In this document: piece by piece, positions 33,497 to 41,656 of the stretch
Layout: every line of letters begins with the position of its first letter
Position numbering within the stretch: position 1 is the stretch's first letter
From: DAOUJW01 sp965218945
GTDB taxonomy: Bacteria > Chloroflexota > Dehalococcoidia > Lucifugimonadales > UBA2985
Length of the DNA: 64,000 bases
Assembly: GCA_965218945.1 (NCBI GenBank)
Contig: OZ244718.1
Span: 1,054,001 to 1,118,000, forward strand
Direction: 5' to 3'
Notes under the pieces: model-generated
The model's input: only the letters and a program-made list of their open reading frames with translations
The model's database searches: none
What the model was told of the DNA's origin: nothing
Program-made: the position numbers and the translations under genes

Positions 33497-33684
33497 GCGA
33501 TCAACCCCAACCGCCAGATCGGTGTCCGGCGGCAGAAGCGATCAACGCCAGCTCGCCGGACGGGCGCCCGCCGGGTGAAGGACCAACGTCAAACTTCAAC
33601 CGACGGACTGGGCCGGGGACGAAGGACCGGTGTCAACTCCGTCAATTCGGCCCGCGCTGCTTGCGAAGGACCAACGTCAAACTC
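33497..33684 (+). repeat. Degenerate direct repeats at 40-44 bp spacing (iteron-like)
   Basis: Units begin at about 33497, 33538, 33578, 33621 and 33665. The first two share GCGATCAAC. The last three share GAAGGACC, followed by CAACGTCAAACT in two of them and TGTCAACTCC in the third. Regular spacing of about four helical turns suggests protein binding sites. Confidence 0.5.
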
Positions 33685-33897
33685 CGCATCGGCAGCATTC
33701 CCTCGTGGGAGACCATTCCGGTCATCCCGTGCAACAGGGATCACGCACCCAGGTTTCTATGGTCGGAAACCTTGGAAAAAGCCTAACAGCGCACCCATTA
33801 TTGCCGCGCCCGCCACCCATTGGAGAGGGTCTACAGCCCCCCTCCGGAATATTGCCGCCAAAGTGTTCACAACTAAGCCGGCGCGCTCCCGGCCCCT

Positions 33898-34761
33898 CTA
33901 CCGCCGCCACAGGCCCATCGTCAGGACGCTCCTGGCCCACCGCAACTGCTTCTGCCGCTTCAGCGCCCTCCGCGTGTCGTAGAGCGCTGTCCTGCGCCAG
34001 TTGACCTGCCCGCTCCGGTCGAGGCCCCGCAGCGGCTGCTTCTCCGGAGGCAGCGTCATCCCGCGCTCCTCCAGCAGCGCCAGCTCCACCACCAAGAGCC
34101 GCTCCCGGGCCGCCAGCCACTCAAGACCCTTCCCGTCGTTGGGGTGTGCGTCCTTCAGCTCCCGCCACTCGATGAGCAGCGGCCACGCCTCGCCGAAAAT
34201 CTCCTCGTCATCGTCGGCCGGCTCCCGCGTCGCCAGGTCGGGGTGCTCCCGCCGCATCGACGGCTTCGACGGGGGCTTTCTGCCATGGCCGGGCCCACCG
34301 CCTTCCGTCTCGCCGGAATCCTGTCGGGATGGACCGGCGCCGGCGTGACCGGCCCCGGTCCCCTGGGTGCCCTCACGGCGCAGGGCCGCGACCTCGCCCT
34401 CGATGGCCGACAGCCGCCTGCGCGCCTCCTTGCCCAACGCCTCGACCTCGCCAGCCACGCCCTTGACATCGGCCGCCACGCCCTCGACCCGCTCTTCGAG
34501 TTGCTCGTTACGCTGGCGCTGCCGCTCCGCAGCGGAGCCGACGCCCTCCTGCAACGCCCGCTCCAGGGCCTGGCGCACCCGCCGCGTCAGCTGCCCGGTC
34601 TTCGCGCTCTCGGTCACCGTCGCCTGGTCTATCTCCAGCACCCGCGCGGCGCCCTTGTATCCCTTCTCGCGCACCAGCTCTTGCAGCAGCGCCATGAGCC
34701 GCATGTGGTAGATGTTCTCCACGTCCTTGCTGTCTTCGATGCCGTGTTCGGTGGTTTTCAT
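33898..34761 (-). CDS. HTH / coiled-coil DNA-binding protein of the ICE
   Basis: 287 residues from the ATG at 34761, which follows AAGGAGG; the frame upstream is not family-like. Residues ~18-60 contain a helix-turn-helix (REKGYKGAARVLEIDQATVT). A long coiled coil follows (AERQRQRNEQLEERVEGVAA, EVEALGKEARRRLSAIEGEV), then a linker rich in Gly, Pro and Ser, and a conserved-looking C-terminal helical domain (WLAARERLLVVELALLEERG). It is transcribed divergently from the transfer operon across a perfect palindrome. A role as regulator, or as a relaxosome or origin-binding protein, fits the context but is unproven. Confidence 0.6.
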   Translation of the reverse strand: MKTTEHGIEDSKDVENIYHMRLMALLQELVREKGYKGAARVLEIDQATVTESAKTGQLTRRVRQALERALQEGVGSAAERQRQRNEQLEERVEGVAADVKGVAGEVEALGKEARRRLSAIEGEVAALRREGTQGTGAGHAGAGPSRQDSGETEGGGPGHGRKPPSKPSMRREHPDLATREPADDDEEIFGEAWPLLIEWRELKDAHPNDGKGLEWLAARERLLVVELALLEERGMTLPPEKQPLRGLDRSGQVNWRRTALYDTRRALKRQKQLRWARSVLTMGLWRR

Positions 34762-35222
34762 GGGTTTTCCTCCTTCACAAATCTTGCCCTCAGCTTCGGC
34801 CCAGCTTTGGCCTCGTTGTGTCTCCCGCCGTTTCCAGGCGTCATACGCCGGCACATCCCCCGCTTTTCACGCCGTGTTTTCCAACGCACCCGCCGCATTT
34901 CCGCCGCGTTCGCACCCCGACATCCCCCGGGTTTTCTTCATCCAGTCCGGAACGCACTCTTTCAACCAAGTGTTCACTGGTTACCTCCTGTAGGGGGGTG
35001 ATTTGCGCCTGTTCCAGCTTGCCCACGACCCGATTTGCGCCTTCCCGACAAAACTCAATCTCCTGTACACCCCCAATACTGCACGAATGAAGCCGTCGAA
35101 AAGAGGGTCTATAACAGGGCGCAGGTGTGCGCCCTGTTATAGAGGGTCTTTTCCCGTGTTCGGTTTGTTCAGACTCTTTGGCGAGCGTTGCGGTCCCATG
35201 AACCGCAGCAGACCGCAGAGAG
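34762..35222. promoter_or_regulatory. Divergent control region between the two ICE operons
   Basis: About 460 bases separate the minus-strand HTH gene from the plus-strand transfer operon. The middle is C/T-rich on the plus strand, and the right part holds the palindrome at 35109-35142. Both operon promoters are expected here, but I cannot place -35/-10 pairs with confidence. Confidence 0.5.
35109..35142. promoter_or_regulatory. Perfect 15-bp palindrome, probable operator or transfer-origin hairpin
   Basis: CTATAACAGGGCGCA and TGCGCCCTGTTATAG are perfect complements around GGTG. The palindrome is bracketed by AGAGGGTCT-like direct repeats. TATAAC occurs on both strands at the outer edges and could act as -10 boxes. 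Confidence 0.55.
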
Positions 35223-35843
35223 GTGAACGAGTTGCAACAGAGATCGAAACTCCGGTCGGCAAGGCGGCTATTACCCATAGCATCTGCGCTGCTTCTGGCG
35301 GCGCTTATGGCAATCCCCGCAAGCAACCTTGCCCTGGCACAGGCCCCGCCGGATGAGATAGTCCTCGTCAACGCCGACCGGGAGTTCGTGGAGCGCAAGA
35401 AGGGCGGCGAGTTCGTCGCCCGTCCCGTCTTCGACCGGGAGATCGAGAGCCTCTTCTACGCCGTCCGCGACGCCGACACCGGCGACTGGATAAGCGCCAT
35501 GTTCCGGGTGCAGGGCGGAGAGAAGAAGCTCAGTGACGGCTGGGAGTACTCGTGGGAGTACCCGGCTCTGGCCGAGCAGCCCGACCTCGACCCCGACCGG
35601 GCCTACCTGCTGGTGATGCTGGCGGAAGCCGTCAGCGGTGAGAGGGGGGACTTCTACGCCGTCATACCCTTCCACGAGCCGGGCCGCATCTGGGACAAGA
35701 TCCTGTCCGCCCTCGACCCCGGACGCTGGGCAAAGGCCCTCGCCGGCTGGGTGATCGAGGGCACCCACGGCGCCATGTGCGGAGTGGTTGAGCGGGCGTC
35801 GGGCGAGGACGCCGACAACTGCCGGGGAGGTGGCCGTCCATGA
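35223..35843 (+). CDS. Exported protein, first gene of transfer operon
   Basis: 206 residues from a GTG start preceded by GAGAGG. The N-terminus has a basic stretch followed by PIASALLLAALMAIPASNLA and LAQAP, a clear signal peptide. The mature part is acidic and mixed alpha/beta (EFVARPVFDREIESLFYAVR, LDPDRAYLLVMLAEAVSG). Its stop overlaps the next start (ATGA). The place in the operon suggests a component of the transfer channel exposed outside the membrane. No family recognised. Confidence 0.6.
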   Translation: MNELQQRSKLRSARRLLPIASALLLAALMAIPASNLALAQAPPDEIVLVNADREFVERKKGGEFVARPVFDREIESLFYAVRDADTGDWISAMFRVQGGEKKLSDGWEYSWEYPALAEQPDLDPDRAYLLVMLAEAVSGERGDFYAVIPFHEPGRIWDKILSALDPGRWAKALAGWVIEGTHGAMCGVVERASGEDADNCRGGGRP

Positions 35844-36817
35844 GCGACATCATCACCGGAACCCCTCCCGAACTCACCTACGCCAACGACCTGGTGCGCC
35901 AGGCGTGGCTGGCCGTCTGGGCCATCACCTCCGGCGCGCTGGTGGTCATCCTGGGCTGGATGGGGCTGAGCCTAATCGTGGCCGAGCACCTGGGCCGCCA
36001 GCAGGCTGGATGGCGGGAGATGGTCCCCCGCCTGTTCCTCGGTCTGGTGGCCGCCGCCTCATCCCTGTGGTGGTGCGCCCTTGTCATCGACGTGGCCGAC
36101 GCCGTGTCCGGCTTCATCGCCGCATCACTGGGCGTCACCCCCGGAGACCTGCTCAGGGCTCCCCTCAACACGTTTCTCACCTCCGCGCAGGCCGGGAGCG
36201 TGGGCATGGCCCAGGTCATGGCCCTGCTCTACCTGGTATACGGCCTCTTCGTCCTCTACGTCCTGGTGCAGATGATCCTGCGCCTTGCCCTCATCGACAT
36301 CCTGCTGGCCCTGGCCCCGATTGCGTTGGGGCTGTGGATATTGCCCCACACGGCGGGCTGGGGACGCCAGTGGCTCAAGCTCTTTATGACAACCGTGTTC
36401 CAGCAGGCGGTGCAGCTCATCGCGCTGGCGCTGGGTTTCGGGTTCCTCAACCAGTTCGCGTCGATATCGGCCTTCGAGCCGGTGCAGGACCTGGTCTGGA
36501 AGTTGCTTATGTCCCTGTCCTTCGTCTACATGGCAACCCGTATTCCATCGATGATGGGCAACACCGGCACCTTCGACGCCTGGCTGCACACCCTCTACTT
36601 CGGCATGAACCTGCCCGGCTCAATGGTGCGTTCGGCCCGGACCATCGGGTTGATCGCAGGCGGAGCCGCGGGAGGTCCCGGTGGGATGGCCGTAGGGGCG
36701 ATGGCCGCCGGGGCGGGCATGTCGGCTGCGGCGAGCGGCATCCGCTCGATGGCGGACATGGCAACCCCCTCGGGCGGTGGTGGTGTCGGCGATGCGCCCA
36801 GGAGCAGCGGTGAGTAG
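35840..36817 (+). CDS. VirB6/TrbL-like polytopic membrane protein
   Basis: 325 residues with about six hydrophobic helices: LAVWAITSGALVVILGWMGL, LFLGLVAAASSLWWCALVID, VMALLYLVYGLFVLYVLVQM, LALIDILLALAPIALGLWIL, AVQLIALALGFGFLNQ, and a shorter one after it. A Gly/Ala-rich tail ends the protein. This matches the TrbL/VirB6 inner-membrane channel subunit of type IV secretion. Translation is coupled to the previous gene (4-nt overlap). Confidence 0.75.
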   Translation: MSDIITGTPPELTYANDLVRQAWLAVWAITSGALVVILGWMGLSLIVAEHLGRQQAGWREMVPRLFLGLVAAASSLWWCALVIDVADAVSGFIAASLGVTPGDLLRAPLNTFLTSAQAGSVGMAQVMALLYLVYGLFVLYVLVQMILRLALIDILLALAPIALGLWILPHTAGWGRQWLKLFMTTVFQQAVQLIALALGFGFLNQFASISAFEPVQDLVWKLLMSLSFVYMATRIPSMMGNTGTFDAWLHTLYFGMNLPGSMVRSARTIGLIAGGAAGGPGGMAVGAMAAGAGMSAAASGIRSMADMATPSGGGGVGDAPRSSGE

Positions 36818-36986
36818 CCCAACACACGACAACAACGCCTCGGCGCGAACGACAACCGCGCCAGGCGAATGACGCGACGAAGGAGCAGCCATGTGCAGCT
36901 AACGGGGAGTCACCGAGGAAACAAGACGAAGTGATGAACGCCGGGGACGCGATAGAGCCACCGGCCGCAGAGAGGAGCAATGAGCA

Positions 36987-37277
36987 ATGGAACAACTGAC
37001 ACAGACCATATCGAACCTGGTGGGCATCCTGCTGGGCGTCGTGGGGGTCGTGGGCGTGGGCTTCTTCATCTACGGAGCCTACCTGTACCTCACCGCCAGC
37101 GGCGCTCCCCATCAGATGGAGCGAGGCAAGAGCGCAATGATGACCGCCCTGGCGGGTATCGTGCTGGCCCTGGTCGCCTATGGCGTCGTGGAACTTGTGA
37201 TGAACGCGGTGGTAGACCCCGCGGTGGACGCCGATCTGCCCGACCCGGCCACCCCAACCCCCACGCCTGACAACTAG
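36987..37277 (+). CDS. VirB2/TrbC-like pilin subunit
   Basis: 96 residues with two hydrophobic helices (LVGILLGVVGVVGVGFFIYG and SAMMTALAGIVLALVAYGVV) separated by a short polar loop with HQMERGK. This is the characteristic TrbC/VirB2 layout. A Thr/Pro-rich tail follows. In monoderm conjugation systems such small two-helix proteins form part of the channel. The start ATG has GGAG upstream. The 169 bases before it hold nothing else recognisable. Confidence 0.75.
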   Translation: MEQLTQTISNLVGILLGVVGVVGVGFFIYGAYLYLTASGAPHQMERGKSAMMTALAGIVLALVAYGVVELVMNAVVDPAVDADLPDPATPTPTPDN

Positions 37278-37303
37278 GTGGACGAAGAAGGAAGGAACGA
37301 GAC

Positions 37304-39010
37304 ATGAGAGAACACGAAGTGCCGACCCACGTGCAGGCCGAGGACAAGGTCCTGCTGTGGTTCACGTTCCCGCAGATAGTGGCGGTGACTGCGGTGTGCG
37401 CCATCTCCTACGGCGTCTACCGCTACGCCCCCGTCGGCCCCTCCGAGGTGCGGATTGCGCTGGCCGTTGTCCTGGGTCTCGCCGGGGTCGCGATGATCGT
37501 GGGGCAGATAGGAGGCCGTCGGCTGCCGCTGGTGGCCGCCGACCTGTTGAAGTACCGGCTGGGGGCGAGGCTATACGCCGGGCCACCGTCCCAGCTGGTG
37601 CGGAGCGAACCGCCGGCATCGGTGCAGCCCGCACGGAGCGGCCCTGGCCCACTGCGGGTGATGGCGAGCAGCGCCCGGCGCGGCCTCCGCAGGCTGCGCA
37701 GGAAGCGGCGCAAGGACGGGGAGCGCCGCAACGGGCGGATGCCCTTCCGTCCCCACGGCTGGTTCGGCAAGGGCCGAAAGCGCAAGGGTCACGACCACAG
37801 GTCCGAGACGCAGGAGGTCAGGAACCGGAAGGGCTGGTTTCAAATCGTGGCCCTGGTCGTCCTGGCGGCGGTCGTAACGGTCCCCCAGGCGGCCCTGGCG
37901 GACGGTCACGAGGGCGGCGGCTGGAGTTCCGACGAGATAGAGTTCCAGCCCACGCAGCCTGTCGATGGGCGGCGGCTCTACATCGAGGGGTTGTCAGTAA
38001 CCGGTGACCGGGCCAAGGTGACCCTGCGGGCCGCCACCGACCTGGACGTCCGGGTGCGGGCCTTCGGTGGGCAGACGGGGAGCGCCCTCCAATTCCGGGG
38101 ATCGTCCAGCCTAGACGATGGGGAGCGTATCGACTACGACCTGCCCCTGGAGGGCGAAACGCCCTCCCTCACCTTCTCCTGGGAGGACAGCCTCGGGCAG
38201 GCCGGAGCGGTAACCGTCAAGGGCGAGCAGATACCGTACCCGCTTCCGGCAATCGACGGGGAGCTTTGCGACCTGCGGGTCGTCTCCCTGGGCTGGACGC
38301 CGGGGAGGGTCGAGGGTGCGATCGAGTCCGAGTGCGTGGCCGGGATCGAGGAGGCCGTAAGTGTCCAGACCGTGGCGGGACACGCCAGCGTCACCGAGAC
38401 GGCGCTGATGGACGCCGCAGTCACATCCATCACTGGGAGCATCGCCGTCGGCGCCAGCGGGTCCCCAACAAACGTCTCGTTCGTCCCCGACGGCGAGACC
38501 CGCTTCTCTGTCCCCGTTCCAACGGGCGAGGCCATCCACGGCGTGACCGTCGAGGTTGGCATCGAGGCGGCGCTCAGGATTCCCATGCCACCGCTCGTGC
38601 AGTTGACCCACCACCCGGAGCGGACGGAGATTCGCACTCAGACAGTGAGCATGCTGAGGCCGGGGACGAGCGAGACCGTAAGTGAGACGGTGAATATCGA
38701 GAACCCAGACGGAACCTTCACGAGGAGGACCATCTCGGCAACGCTGTCGATACCGAGCGAGATGGTACAGCAGGACGTGACCCTCACCATTGTCCACCCG
38801 GAGCGAGTGGAGGCCGAGGTGGTGGAGCGGTCGCCCATCACGTGGACGAGGGGCGAAACGCTGACCCTAGCGTCCGACGTGGGCAGCGACGACCCTTTCG
38901 AGGCCCTGGTCCTGCCCCAGCCTGAGCCGGAAGACCAGCCCGCCGAGCAGGAGCCCGCCGACGGCCTGCGCCAGTGGTTCGACCTGCTGGAATGGGAGTG
39001 GCCCTGGTGA
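37304..39010 (+). CDS. PrgI/VirB3-like protein fused to a long exported domain
   Basis: 568 residues. The first ~80 match the PrgI pattern: EVPTHVQAEDKVLLWFTFPQ, then two close transmembrane helices (IVAVTAVCAISYGVYRY, IALAVVLGLAGVAMIVG). A basic linker follows, rich in Arg and Lys. A third hydrophobic segment (FQIVALVVLAAVVTVPQAAL) resembles an internal signal or anchor. The C-terminal ~370 residues are beta-rich with Thr/Val repeats and no known motif. The fusion of a VirB3-type anchor to a large external domain is unusual. Two genes joined by in-frame fusion is one explanation. Confidence 0.6.
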   Translation: MREHEVPTHVQAEDKVLLWFTFPQIVAVTAVCAISYGVYRYAPVGPSEVRIALAVVLGLAGVAMIVGQIGGRRLPLVAADLLKYRLGARLYAGPPSQLVRSEPPASVQPARSGPGPLRVMASSARRGLRRLRRKRRKDGERRNGRMPFRPHGWFGKGRKRKGHDHRSETQEVRNRKGWFQIVALVVLAAVVTVPQAALADGHEGGGWSSDEIEFQPTQPVDGRRLYIEGLSVTGDRAKVTLRAATDLDVRVRAFGGQTGSALQFRGSSSLDDGERIDYDLPLEGETPSLTFSWEDSLGQAGAVTVKGEQIPYPLPAIDGELCDLRVVSLGWTPGRVEGAIESECVAGIEEAVSVQTVAGHASVTETALMDAAVTSITGSIAVGASGSPTNVSFVPDGETRFSVPVPTGEAIHGVTVEVGIEAALRIPMPPLVQLTHHPERTEIRTQTVSMLRPGTSETVSETVNIENPDGTFTRRTISATLSIPSEMVQQDVTLTIVHPERVEAEVVERSPITWTRGETLTLASDVGSDDPFEALVLPQPEPEDQPAEQEPADGLRQWFDLLEWEWPW

Positions 39011-39324
39011 GGCGTGCACTGGCAATAACCCTGCTGGCTGGGGCTGCGCTGGCGACCACCGGCGCGGCCCCGGCGGAGGAGCAGGAGATGCTCCGCCAGT
39101 TCGACCGCGTGCTCACGGCGATGGTCTACGCCGCCGCCGGCCTCTGCCTCTTCGCCATCGTCTGGGCCGGTTTCATCCTGATGGCCGAGGGCGGCGAAGA
39201 GAGGGGCGGGGGCAAGGCCAAGACCGCCGTCGTCATGGCGGTGGTGGGGCTGGTCCTGGCCCTGTCGGCCAAGGGCCTGGCCGCGCTGCTCAGCAGCGGC
39301 CTGGTCCCCTTCCCAACCCCCTAG
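38992..39324 (+). CDS. Second VirB2-like small membrane protein
   Basis: 110 residues from the ATG at 38992. A GTG at 39007 that overlaps the previous stop is equally plausible. A signal-like helix (ALAITLLAGAALATTGAA) and EEQEMLRQFDRV are followed by two helices (AMVYAAAGLCLFAIVWAGFI and AVVMAVVGLVLALSAKGLAA) separated by EGGEERGGGKAK. This is again the TrbC/VirB2 layout, so the operon has two pilin-like genes bracketing the PrgI-like fusion. Confidence 0.65.
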   Translation: MGVALVRRALAITLLAGAALATTGAAPAEEQEMLRQFDRVLTAMVYAAAGLCLFAIVWAGFILMAEGGEERGGGKAKTAVVMAVVGLVLALSAKGLAALLSSGLVPFPTP

Positions 39325-39343
39325 AGAAAAGGAAGACACTCCG

Positions 39344-41626
39344 TTGAAAGAGCTTATTCGACGACTGACAAGACGAGGAGCGCAGGGGCCGCAGGAAGAC
39401 CCCTCCGCTCCCAAGCTCCCGCCCGAGCTGCCCCTGTTCTTCATGCTGTCCCACCTGGACGAGGACGGACCCGTCCGCCTAGACGGGGTGAAGCTGGGGG
39501 TGTGCGAGGTGATGGGCCTTGAGCTGGACGAGCCGAAGCTGGGGGCCTTCGCCGGCGCGCTCAACGCCCTGGACTTCCCCGCCCAGCTGCTCATAAGACA
39601 GCACGCGCCCCGCCTGGAAGGGATGCGGGAGAAGCTGCAACAGGCCCAGCCGGAGGACCTTCCCCCGCAGACCAGAGCGGCGGCTGAGTCCCTCGGGCGT
39701 CTGCTCACCGACCTTGAGGCCCGCGACGGCATCCTCGACCGGCGCTTCTACGCCGTGTGCGAGTTCGGGCGCATCGACGACCTGCGCGGCCTGCTGTCGC
39801 GGGCCGGCCTCTCCGTCCACCCACTGAAAGGACGGCAGCTGCGGATGTTTCTTGTATCAGCCACTCTCGGCGGCTCGCCTTCCGAGTTCGACGAGGAGAC
39901 GCCCGTCGAGGTGGAGATCAAACGCCGCGAGGTGCGCGTCGGCGGGAGCCTGGTCCGCTCCCTCCACCTGGGCAAGTGGCCCCGTTCGCTGGCCCCCGGC
40001 TTCCTCCAGGGACTCATGGCGGCGGGAGCGCCTATGGACCTGTCCGTCCACGTCGGCCCGATACCGGCGGAGCAGGCGGCCCGCACCCTTGAGTGGCAGA
40101 AGGTCCGCTTCGAGTCGGCGCAGTCCCTTTCATTCAAGCGCGGGCGCACCATGTCGCCGGAGGCGGAGATCGCCCTGGAGGACATCACCCGGCTGCGCGA
40201 CGAGGTCCAGCGCGGGCGCGAGCGGCTCTTTCACGCCTCGCTGTCCGTCACCCTTCACGGGAAGGACGAGGCGTCGCTGAGGGAGATGACCCAGCGGGCG
40301 AAGGCCCACTTCGGCGCGACGCTCGGCAAGCTGGACAATCTGGCCTTCCGCCAGCGCGAGGGGCTGCTTTCGACCCTGCCGCTGGCCCTCAACGCCGTCG
40401 CCGAGTGGCGCAGCCTGGACACCTCCAGCATCGCCCGGCTCTTCCCCTTCTCGCCGCCGGACCTGGACACCCGCAGCGGAACGCTCTACGGCATCGACAT
40501 GCGGGCCTGCTCGCCTGTGGTCTACGACCCCTGGGACGGGACGCACCTCAATGCCAACACCGCCGTCCTCGCAAGGTCGGGATCAGGGAAATCATTTGCC
40601 ACCAAGCTGGGAGTGCTCAGGGGATTGACGAGAGGCATCACCGCCTACGTCATCGACCCGGAGGGGGAGTACGCGGACATGGCGAGGGCGGCGGGCGGGC
40701 GAGTGCTCTCCCCCGGCGTACCGGGCGAGGGGATGAACCCCTTCGTCATCGAGCGGGGCGACTCCGAGGAGATGCTCCAGCGCATCGGCAGCCTCAGACG
40801 GCTCATCGAGGTGATGGTCGGAGAGAGTCTCGGCGCGGAGCGCAGGGCGTCCCTCGACCACGCCCTGGCGGGCTACTACGCCAAACCCCGCGAGCGCACC
40901 GGCTTCAGAGACTTCTACAAGTACCTTCAGGAAGACGAGGCGGGCGAACGCGACCCCGAATCGAGTTCGGGGCAGGCTCTCGCAAGGCTGCTCCGTCCCT
41001 TCGCCACAGGCAGCCTGAGACACCTGCTCTCCGACGAGGGCGACGACCTCCTCGGCAACGAGGCCCTGGTGACGGTCTTCGACCTCCGGCTGCTGGAGCC
41101 GGAGCTCCGCCCAGCAGCAGCGATGGTCTGCACCGAGACGGTGTGGGCCGCAGCCGCCCAGGACCCCAAGCCCCGCCTGCTGGTCGTGGACGAGGTGTGG
41201 TCGATCATGCAGCACCCCGAAGGAGCGGCCTTCATGGTGAGCATGGCGAAGCGGGCCCGCAAGCACCGCCTGGGGTTGCAGTTCATCACCCAGGACGTGC
41301 AGGACCTCCTCTCCGAGGACTCTTCGCGGACCATCACCGGACATTCGGGAAGGGCGCTCCTACAGAACGCCGCCTTCAAGCTGCTCCTCCAGCAGGACGC
41401 CGCCGCCATCAACACCGTGGGCGACGCCTTCGACCTGCCCGAAGACCTCCAACGATGGCTCCTTTCCTGTCCCAGGGGAGACGGCCTGCTTCTGGCAAGA
41501 GGCCAGCGTTTTCCCGTGCGCATCGAGGCCACCCCGGAGGAGACGGCGGTCATCGAGTGGCGGCAGGGCCAGCACGGGCAACGCCCCTCGCCGCCGCCCA
41601 TCGAAAGCGCGACGACGGACCCGTAG
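39344..41626 (+). CDS. VirB4/TraC-like conjugation ATPase
   Basis: 760 residues from a TTG start with GGAAG upstream. Walker A VLARSGSGKSFATKLG is near residue 410, DPEGEYADMARAAGG is just after it, and Walker B RLLVVDEVWSIMQHPEG is near 612, followed by LGLQFITQDVQDLL. This is the standard VirB4 motor powering type IV secretion at the cytoplasmic membrane. The N-terminal half (LPLFFMLSHLDEDGPVRLDG, EVEIKRREVRVGG) is the CagE/TrbE-like part. A dispersed hairpin element adds PESSSGQA near residue 540, in the helical region between Walker A and B. Confidence 0.9.
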   Translation: MKELIRRLTRRGAQGPQEDPSAPKLPPELPLFFMLSHLDEDGPVRLDGVKLGVCEVMGLELDEPKLGAFAGALNALDFPAQLLIRQHAPRLEGMREKLQQAQPEDLPPQTRAAAESLGRLLTDLEARDGILDRRFYAVCEFGRIDDLRGLLSRAGLSVHPLKGRQLRMFLVSATLGGSPSEFDEETPVEVEIKRREVRVGGSLVRSLHLGKWPRSLAPGFLQGLMAAGAPMDLSVHVGPIPAEQAARTLEWQKVRFESAQSLSFKRGRTMSPEAEIALEDITRLRDEVQRGRERLFHASLSVTLHGKDEASLREMTQRAKAHFGATLGKLDNLAFRQREGLLSTLPLALNAVAEWRSLDTSSIARLFPFSPPDLDTRSGTLYGIDMRACSPVVYDPWDGTHLNANTAVLARSGSGKSFATKLGVLRGLTRGITAYVIDPEGEYADMARAAGGRVLSPGVPGEGMNPFVIERGDSEEMLQRIGSLRRLIEVMVGESLGAERRASLDHALAGYYAKPRERTGFRDFYKYLQEDEAGERDPESSSGQALARLLRPFATGSLRHLLSDEGDDLLGNEALVTVFDLRLLEPELRPAAAMVCTETVWAAAAQDPKPRLLVVDEVWSIMQHPEGAAFMVSMAKRARKHRLGLQFITQDVQDLLSEDSSRTITGHSGRALLQNAAFKLLLQQDAAAINTVGDAFDLPEDLQRWLLSCPRGDGLLLARGQRFPVRIEATPEETAVIEWRQGQHGQRPSPPPIESATTDP
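40954..40977 (+). repeat. Dispersed hairpin element, copy 8 (inside virB4-like gene)
   Basis: CCCCGAA-TCGAG-TTCGGGG followed by CAGGC. Compared with the consensus, both sides of the stem have changed together (GTA/TAC to GAA/TTC), which keeps the pairing. It encodes PESSSGQA. Confidence 0.85.
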
Positions 41627-41656
41627 AGAGACCCCATAGAGAAAGGACTAGCATCC

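Larger units (their letters stand above)
33112..33897. other. Long intergenic region with repeats; origin candidate
   Basis: No supported gene in about 790 bases. It holds two dispersed hairpin elements and a set of degenerate direct repeats at 40-44 bp spacing (33497-33684). It is the longest non-coding stretch within the ICE and lies between replication-type genes and a coiled-coil HTH protein, which makes it a reasonable place for an origin. Confidence 0.45.

Noticed and set aside
33497..33684. Regular repeats considered as a CRISPR array
   Set aside because: Units are degenerate, only five in number, the shared cores are short, and no cas genes are nearby.
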